11,547 nt of DNA from Actinomycetota bacterium (GTDB lineage: Bacteria; Actinomycetota; Actinomycetes; S36-B12), in assembly GCA_947472655.1 (NCBI GenBank), contig CANJCG010000047.1, forward strand, positions 1-11,547, read 5' to 3'. Positions 6,844-11,547 of this stretch are shown here, piece after piece. Below the pieces are notes generated by a model. The model was not told where the DNA came from. It searched no databases and saw nothing but the letters and a program-made list of their open reading frames with translations. The translations under genes were made by a program, and so were the position numbers. Within the stretch, counting starts at the first letter, position 1. Every line of letters starts with the position of its first letter.

Positions 6844-9408
6844 CTAGTCACTGTCGCGAGCTTGAGCTCGGATAGAGCGTTCAACTCCGTCTCGCCCTTC
6901 GCTTACCAATCGACGGCCAGCAGGACCCAAATCCGCAGCTTCGTCGCTTGCAAGAAGCGCATCAGTGAGACGCAATGTTTCGGCATCTGCGAGCAAGAAC
7001 GGATACAAACCAACGGTGAGTTCCTGAGCGATTTCATGGGTGCGATCGCGCCAGATTCGTGGAATCTCCGCAAAGTATTTCTCACGGAAGGTCGTCAAGA
7101 TGTCGCGCTGTTCGGGCTGAATGAACCCACCCAACGTGGCACCGATCAGTGCATTTGGCAGGTCGGTTCGCTCGAAGAGATCAGTCCATGCAATTTGCTT
7201 TGCACCATGTGATGGCCGAGAAGCAAAGGCATGGGCGGCATATCTGCGGCCGGTAGCTGTGTCGTCAGACTTGAGTTCGTTTTCTACCGCCTCGTCACTG
7301 ATCTTGCCGGTTGTAACCAACCGATCAAGCATGAACCAGCGCAAGTCAGTGTCTACCGCCAGCCCTGGCCAGATGATTGAACCATCGAGCAACCCGGCAA
7401 CGGTTGCCAGATCTGAGTCAGATCGTGCCGCCCCGATGAATGCGCGGGTGAACGCGAGTTGATGGTCGCTGCCAGATATAGCCGACTGTGCGAGTTTACT
7501 CGTTGCAGCAGCCAAACGATCGTTGTAGATTTCACGATGATTTTCTGCTGCGTATTGATCAATTGCACTCTTGAGTTGCCGCAGCACGCCTTGAACAACA
7601 CCGATATCAGATTCAGTTGCAGTGCCGCTCAAGACAAGAGTCAGATAATCACCTGTTGATACTTCGGCATCGCGGGTCATGTCCCAAGCTGCTCCCCACA
7701 TGACGGCGCGAGCAAGTGAGTCTTCCAAGTCGCCAAGATGTGAAACTGCTGTGGCCCAAGACCGCTCATCAAGACGGATCTTTGTGTAAGTAAGATCACC
7801 ATCATTGAGCAGTAAAAGATCTGGCTGCTTCACGCCGATAAGTGACGGGATTTGGGTTTGCGCACCTGAGATATCAACCTCTAGCCGCTCACGAAGTTGA
7901 AGGCTGCCTGCATTGAGGTCGTAGAGCCCAATACCCAAGCGATGAGAGCGCAAGGTCGGCGCGATGCCTACAGGAGATGAAGGTGGCTCTTGTTCGACGA
8001 TCACACTGGTGAAGTTTCCGGCTGCATCGACTTCAACCAATGGCCGCAACAAGTTGACGCCACTGGTGCGAAGCCACTCATCAGTCCAAGATGAGAGGTC
8101 TCGGCCAGAAGTAGCTTCAAGTTCAACGAGAAGGTCAGGAAGCTGGGTGTTTTTCCAAGCGTGCTTGTCGAAGTACAACCGCAAGCCTGCAAGGAATTCT
8201 TCCTCTCCTACCCAAGCAACGAGTTGACGTAGGGCGGAGGCACCCTTGGCGTAGGTGATGCCGTCAAAATTGACTCGCACTGAGTCAAGGTCAACCATGT
8301 CTGCGGCGATGGGGTGAGTTGATGGCAATTGATCTTGGCGGTAAGCCCACGCCTTGCGCTGGTTGGCAAACGTGGTCCAAGCATCCTTATAACGAGTTGC
8401 GTGCACATTGGCGTAGTGCGCAGCCCATTCGGCGAATGATTCGTTGAGCCAGAGGTCATCCCACCAGGTCATAGTGACCAGATCGCCAAACCACATGTGT
8501 GCCATCTCATGCAAGATCGTGTTCGCACGTTGTTCGTAGGAGGCATCGGTGACGCGAGAGCGGAAGATTAAGTCTTCAAGGAAGGTGACGCAGCCAGCAT
8601 TTTCCATCGCGCCAGCATTGAACTCAGGAACGAAGAGCTGGTCGTATTTACCAAATGGGTAACCAACTTTGAATTGTTCTTCAAAGAAAGCAAAGCCTTG
8701 CTTGGTGATGAGCAAAATGTCGTCTGAATCTAAATATTGCGAGAGTGATTGGCGGCAGTAGATTCCAAGGGGATAGGTGCCATAGACGCCAACATATGAA
8801 TCTTCAACCTTGAAGTACGGGCCGGCCACAAGTGCGGTGATGTAGGTAGACATGCGTGGAGCGGGCTCAAATTCCCACCGAGAGACGCCTGCACTTACCG
8901 CAACTGGGGCAGGACTCGTGCTGTTTGAAACGACCTGCCAGTGAGATGGCGCCGTCACGCGAAGCTCAAAAGTGGCTTTGAGATCGGGTTGTTCAAAGCA
9001 GGCATACATGCGCCGCGCATCTGCTGATTCAAATTGGGTGTAGAGATAAGTCTCGTTATCAACTGGGTCAACGAAGCGGTGCAGGCCTTCACCAGTGTTC
9101 ATGTAGTGAGCGTCAGCCGTAACGACGACAGTGTTATCTGCTTGCAGATTCGGCAAAGAAATGCGAGCGCCATCAACAACGGCAGCAACGTCGAGCGCTA
9201 CGCCGTTCAGTTCCACACTTCGGATTTGAGCAATGTGATCGAGCCAAGTCGAAGCTCCGGGCGTGCGGCAACCAAAGGTTGCGATTGTTGTCACTGTGAA
9301 GGTCTGCGCATCGCCAGTGAGGTCAAGGTCAACCACATAACCTTGGGAATTGATCAACTGGGCGCGATCGGCTGCTTCTGCTCTTGTGATGTTCTCGTTG
9401 TTCGCCAT
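6844..9408 (-). CDS. pepN: Aminopeptidase N, zinc metallopeptidase (M1 family)
   Basis: This 854-residue cytosolic zinc aminopeptidase removes N-terminal residues from peptides in general peptide turnover. It is the length of the Streptomyces-type PepN and has no signal peptide. An N-terminal beta domain is followed by the catalytic domain: substrate-binding GAMEN at residues 266-270 and the zinc motif HEMAH (His300, Glu301, His304) with Glu323 in WLNESFAEW, exactly the HExxH-x18-E spacing. Tyr386 (ITYAKGASALRQL) fits the transition-state-stabilising tyrosine. Residues from about 530 form the alpha-helical ERAP1-like C-terminal region. The ATG at 9408 is preceded by AGGTGGCAGGA on the sense strand, an acceptable ribosome-binding region. 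The gene is divergent from the DsbA-like pair (48 bp), as pepN (Rv2467) is from Rv2466c in M. tuberculosis. It probably complements the prolyl oligopeptidase, since aminopeptidases act poorly near proline. Confidence 0.97.
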   Translation of the reverse strand: MANNENITRAEAADRAQLINSQGYVVDLDLTGDAQTFTVTTIATFGCRTPGASTWLDHIAQIRSVELNGVALDVAAVVDGARISLPNLQADNTVVVTADAHYMNTGEGLHRFVDPVDNETYLYTQFESADARRMYACFEQPDLKATFELRVTAPSHWQVVSNSTSPAPVAVSAGVSRWEFEPAPRMSTYITALVAGPYFKVEDSYVGVYGTYPLGIYCRQSLSQYLDSDDILLITKQGFAFFEEQFKVGYPFGKYDQLFVPEFNAGAMENAGCVTFLEDLIFRSRVTDASYEQRANTILHEMAHMWFGDLVTMTWWDDLWLNESFAEWAAHYANVHATRYKDAWTTFANQRKAWAYRQDQLPSTHPIAADMVDLDSVRVNFDGITYAKGASALRQLVAWVGEEEFLAGLRLYFDKHAWKNTQLPDLLVELEATSGRDLSSWTDEWLRTSGVNLLRPLVEVDAAGNFTSVIVEQEPPSSPVGIAPTLRSHRLGIGLYDLNAGSLQLRERLEVDISGAQTQIPSLIGVKQPDLLLLNDGDLTYTKIRLDERSWATAVSHLGDLEDSLARAVMWGAAWDMTRDAEVSTGDYLTLVLSGTATESDIGVVQGVLRQLKSAIDQYAAENHREIYNDRLAAATSKLAQSAISGSDHQLAFTRAFIGAARSDSDLATVAGLLDGSIIWPGLAVDTDLRWFMLDRLVTTGKISDEAVENELKSDDTATGRRYAAHAFASRPSHGAKQIAWTDLFERTDLPNALIGATLGGFIQPEQRDILTTFREKYFAEIPRIWRDRTHEIAQELTVGLYPFLLADAETLRLTDALLASDEAADLGPAGRRLVSEGRDGVERSIRAQARDSD

Positions 9409-9443
9409 ATGAGGATCCTGCCACCTAGAGATCTGGACTCGGT

Positions 9444-9449
9444 TACGGT
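9444..9449 (+). promoter_or_regulatory. Possible -10 element (TACGGT) for a leaderless dsbA-like transcript
   Basis: TACGGT fits the actinobacterial TAnnnT -10 consensus and lies 7 bases before the ATG at 9457, the spacing expected when transcription starts at the A of the start codon. No convincing Shine-Dalgarno sequence precedes that ATG, which also fits a leaderless mRNA. No clear -35 box is visible. On the opposite strand the overlapping TACCGT (9450-9445) could serve as a -10 for pepN, giving a leader of roughly 30 nt. This is pattern matching only; short AT-poor hexamers occur by chance. Confidence 0.25.
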
Positions 9450-9456
9450 ATCGGTC

Positions 9457-10080
9457 ATGACCACATCAGTTGACTTTTGGATTGATCCGATGAGCCCTTG
9501 GGCTTGGACCACGGCTCGCTGGCTTGAAGAAGTCCAGTCCATGCGAGACATCAAGGTGAATTGGCGGGTGATGTGCCTTGCGATCCTGCACGAAAATGAT
9601 GAGACTCCACCCCCGGTCCAATTTCAAGAATGGCTCAGAGGCACCTGGAATGTTGCTCGGGTAGTCGAAGCGGCTCGTGCTGATTCGGGCGATGAGTCTG
9701 CGCGAGCGCTTCTTTTTGCCATTGGGCGCATGAGCAACGTTGACCGTAACCGCGATTTGCCCGCCGTCATTGAAGCTGCTGTCTTAGAGTGTGGATTACC
9801 TGCAAGCGTCACTGAGGCGGCAACAACTACCGAGTTTGATGCCGTAGTGCGAACAAGCCATGACGCAGGAATGGCACTCGGTGGTAAAGATGTCGGAACA
9901 CCAATTCTTGGTATGCCAGGACCGAATGGAACCACCGTTGGACTCTTTGGCCCGGTGGTTTCCCCAACTCCTCGAGGCGATGCCGCGGGTCGGCTTTGGG
10001 ATGGTGTTGTGTTAATTGCGCAGACCCCAGGTTTTTATGAACTGAAGAAAGAACGAACAGCAAAGGTGTGGTGCGACTGA
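9457..10080 (+). CDS. DsbA-like / Rv2466c-family thioredoxin-fold protein, copy 1 (SPWA, no nucleophilic Cys)
   Basis: A 207-residue cytosolic thioredoxin-fold protein with a helical insertion, of the group containing M. tuberculosis Rv2466c, a mycothiol-dependent nitroreductase with a CPWC active site. Family marks are VDFWIDPMSPWAWTTARW, VNWRVMCLAIL, TSHDAGMALG, VGTP with the cis-proline (148-149), LFGPVVSPTPRG and AGRLWDG. The active-site position reads Ser13-Pro-Trp-Ala16, so both redox cysteines are absent. Other cysteines are Cys40, Cys112 and Cys206. Classical disulfide chemistry at this site is impossible, so it may be a binding or regulatory partner, or use a Ser-based chemistry (inference). 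The ATG at 9457 places VDFW at residue 5, as in relatives; the open frame upstream runs antisense through pepN and is not coding. The stop overlaps the start of copy 2 by one base. Confidence 0.87.
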   Translation: MTTSVDFWIDPMSPWAWTTARWLEEVQSMRDIKVNWRVMCLAILHENDETPPPVQFQEWLRGTWNVARVVEAARADSGDESARALLFAIGRMSNVDRNRDLPAVIEAAVLECGLPASVTEAATTTEFDAVVRTSHDAGMALGGKDVGTPILGMPGPNGTTVGLFGPVVSPTPRGDAAGRLWDGVVLIAQTPGFYELKKERTAKVWCD

Positions 10081-10691
10081 TGAAGGCGACTTTTTGGTTT
10101 GATCCAATGTGCCCTTGGGCTTGGATCACTTCGCGTTGGGTACTTGAGGTGCAGAAGGTTCGCGATGTTGATGTGAACTGGCAGGTGATGTCTTTGGGCG
10201 TGCTCAATGAAGGTAATGACTCGTCACCGAAATTTGCGGAAATGATCAAGCGCACGTGGCGACCTGTCCGGGTTCTTCATGCCGCTCAGCAAATTAAAGG
10301 CGACGAGATTTTGTTGCCGTTGTACACCGCAATGGGCAATCGCTTCCATTTGGAAAAGCAAAAAGATGTCGATGTCGTTATTGCTGAAGCGCTAGCTGAG
10401 GTTGGGCTCGATGCCAGTCTCGCTCGTGCTGCAGACAGCACTGATTTTGATGACGCGGTCCGGGCGAGCCATGCTGCCGGCGTTGCACTTTCGGGATCGG
10501 GTGTCGGCACGCCTGTAATTGCGATTGATGATCTTGAAGGCAATCCTGTTGGCTTCTTTGGTCCGATCGTGACACCAATCCCACGTGGCGAAGTTGCCGG
10601 AAAGCTTTGGGATGGTTTTGTGCTCGTTGCACAAGTTCCCGGTGTGGTTGAAATCAAGCGAACTCGGTTCTCGGGACCGGAAGTCGACTAA
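10080..10691 (+). CDS. DsbA-like / Rv2466c-family mycothiol-dependent reductase, copy 2 (CPWA)
   Basis: A 203-residue paralogue of the preceding gene, closer to Rv2466c as recalled: FWFDPMCPWAWITSRWVLEV, VNWQVMSLGVLNEGN, LYTAMGNRFH, VGTPVIAI, FFGPIVTPIPRG and GKLWDG. Cys11 is the nucleophile position and is the only cysteine in the protein. The resolving position is Ala14, so a monothiol mechanism using mycothiol is the natural inference. Physiological substrates of the family are not settled; Rv2466c activates nitro prodrugs and is linked to oxidative stress. The ATG at 10080 overlaps the TGA of copy 1 (TGATG), indicating coupled translation. In-frame GTG codons at 10068 and 10071 are alternative starts that would add three or four residues. 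The gene converges on the DUF429 gene with a 32-bp gap and no clear terminator. Confidence 0.88.
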   Translation: MKATFWFDPMCPWAWITSRWVLEVQKVRDVDVNWQVMSLGVLNEGNDSSPKFAEMIKRTWRPVRVLHAAQQIKGDEILLPLYTAMGNRFHLEKQKDVDVVIAEALAEVGLDASLARAADSTDFDDAVRASHAAGVALSGSGVGTPVIAIDDLEGNPVGFFGPIVTPIPRGEVAGKLWDGFVLVAQVPGVVEIKRTRFSGPEVD

Positions 10692-10723
10692 AACGAACAG
10701 AGCCACGCTTCTCATTGTCGGGA

Positions 10724-11398
10724 TTAAGCCCAGATAGTTGGAACCTTGCCTTTGGCTGGCCAGCGTTGCGCAACTCCATTTGAGATGCGCAAGGTTCCGG
10801 CAAGCGTGGCTAGCGCGTCAAGGGCATCATCTACTGGCACATCTACTGGGCAGTTCTTCATCAGTAAGGCGCACGAGGTGCCAAGTGTGGTGAGCCAAGG
10901 GTCCAAAGATCGTATGCGTGCCCCTGCGCCCGCCGCGCTTTTCTTAGAAGGCATCACTTCGTCGCCATCCAATGCAGCAAACACGAGTTCAGGAAAGACT
11001 TCATACAGGCGGGCATCAGGCAACATCGCGTTCACCGCAAGGATGCGCTCAGACAGCGCCATAGCTTGGCGAGAAACACCTTGACCAGTGAGCTTGAGGC
11101 TGAGTGATTGAACAGTTTCGTTTGGTGCATGAAACCCAAGTTCAAGCACTGCACGCGGAGGAGTCATAAACACCCGGGAGCCGAATTTTCCCAAAGCCTT
11201 TTTTGTTTCTTGGTCGCAGGCGCGCCAACCGGTATCGACGAGATGAATCGGAATATCGATCCCGATCACCTCAAGGTCAGCAACATTGTGCCTGAGTTCA
11301 TGAATCGTGCACGTGCGCCAGGTGATTTGTTGATCGTCCAATACTGCAATGACCCAGCCTTTTGCGTAGCCATCAATACCGGCCAAAGAGTGGGTCAT
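10724..11398 (-). CDS. DUF429 family protein (predicted RNase H-like nuclease)
   Basis: A 224-residue cytosolic protein of the DUF429 family, which is predicted from fold to be an RNase H-like nuclease; activity and substrate are not established. Family landmarks are GIDGYAKGWVIAVL with Asp9 on the first strand, VIGIDIPIHL with Asp48, a CDQETKKALGKFGSRVFMTPPRAVL segment, YEVFPELVF (Glu133, Glu137) and VDDALDALA (Asp190, Asp191, Asp194). Together these acidic residues could form a two-metal site (inference). The ATG at 11398 has only a weak purine stretch (AAAGATC) upstream. The stop codon of the partial transporter gene lies 35 bp upstream on the same strand, so the two may be co-transcribed. 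In M. tuberculosis the corresponding position beside Rv2466c holds rpiB instead. Confidence 0.85.
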   Translation of the reverse strand: MTHSLAGIDGYAKGWVIAVLDDQQITWRTCTIHELRHNVADLEVIGIDIPIHLVDTGWRACDQETKKALGKFGSRVFMTPPRAVLELGFHAPNETVQSLSLKLTGQGVSRQAMALSERILAVNAMLPDARLYEVFPELVFAALDGDEVMPSKKSAAGAGARIRSLDPWLTTLGTSCALLMKNCPVDVPVDDALDALATLAGTLRISNGVAQRWPAKGKVPTIWA

Positions 11399-11433
11399 GT
11401 GATGATCTTTGCAGATTTGAGAAAGGAGACGAG

Positions 11434-11547
11434 CTATTCGAAGCTTCGGAGTTCTTCGGGATGTTCCCTGCCTATAAGTGGCGAAAGTTTAATCTCTTTT
11501 AAGAACAAAGACAGGACGAAACCTAGGACCATGATTGGGAATGCAAC
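11434..11547 (-). CDS. C-terminal end of a probable MFS-type (DHA2-like) transporter, partial
   Basis: Reading the minus strand from the right edge gives 37 codons before a TAG at 11436-11434. The peptide starts VAFPIMVLGFVLSLFLKEIK and ends GREHPEELRSFE. A hydrophobic helix of about 16 residues is followed by Lys-Glu-Ile-Lys and a short polar tail. This resembles the last transmembrane helix and the LFLKEVPL-type end of drug:H+ antiporters such as the EmrB/QacA group. The rest of the gene lies outside the window, so the assignment rests on this tail alone; other membrane proteins remain possible. Confidence 0.5.
   Translation of the reverse strand, partial: VAFPIMVLGFVLSLFLKEIKLSPLIGREHPEELRSFE

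Noticed and set aside
9034..9456. Open frame of about 140 codons upstream of and in frame with the first DsbA-like gene
   Set aside because: It is antisense to the well-supported N-terminal part of pepN and resembles nothing. Family members begin just before the FDP(C/S)PWAW motif.
10286..10657. 123-codon minus-strand open frame inside DsbA-like copy 2
   Set aside because: It is antisense to a clearly conserved gene; its Ser/Thr/Ala-rich composition is typical of a shadow frame.
1..11547. Defence island, phage, insertion sequence, CRISPR or biosynthetic cluster
   Set aside because: No transposase, integrase, phage structural, Cas or toxin-antitoxin features and no direct repeat arrays were seen. 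All genes but the DUF429 protein and the partial transporter belong to well-known metabolic or housekeeping families.

Overview
The window looks like chromosomal core sequence from an actinobacterium (Actinomycetota) of intermediate G+C, by eye about half. Three things point there. The aminopeptidase N and the group II truncated haemoglobin resemble mycobacterial and streptomycete proteins. A pair of Rv2466c-type (mycothiol-dependent nitroreductase family) thioredoxin-fold proteins is present. The gene set also parallels the Mycobacterium tuberculosis neighbourhood Rv2477c (EttA), Rv2475c (thioesterase), Rv2470 (GlbO), Rv2467 (PepN), Rv2466c. Gaps between genes are at most about 50 bp and adjacent genes overlap, which suits a small, streamlined genome, perhaps a freshwater or marine planktonic actinobacterium. 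The genus cannot be fixed from this sequence.

Layout, left to right. (1) Plus strand, 1-1319: the C-terminal part of the ribosome-associated ABC-F ATPase EttA, then a hotdog-fold acyl-CoA thioesterase 2 bp downstream. (2) Minus strand, 5366-1349: a probable three-gene operon of prolyl oligopeptidase (S9A), an atypical SDR fused to DUF2867, and a group II truncated haemoglobin whose ATG overlaps the SDR stop codon. (3) Plus strand, 5389-6801: an amidase-signature hydrolase divergent from the oligopeptidase; only 22 bp separate the two GTG starts, and both lie inside one near-perfect inverted repeat. (4) Minus strand, 9408-6844: aminopeptidase N (M1). (5) Plus strand, 9457-10691: two tandem, overlapping Rv2466c/DsbA-like genes with active-site motifs SPWA and CPWA. 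(6) Minus strand, 11547-10724: the last 37 codons of a probable MFS-type exporter, then a DUF429 (predicted RNase H-like) protein.

Functionally, the window combines cytosolic peptide and amide hydrolysis (oligopeptidase, aminopeptidase N, amidase; none has a visible signal peptide), redox or oxygen chemistry (truncated haemoglobin, the SDR, the DsbA-like pair), and translation or housekeeping (EttA). No rRNA, tRNA, CRISPR array, insertion sequence or phage gene was seen. No gene-free stretch exceeds 50 bp. I found no convincing undescribed multi-gene system. The best leads are the DsbA-like pair, in which one copy has lost its nucleophilic cysteine through what looks like a single base change, and the symmetric start-codon palindrome at 5364-5391.
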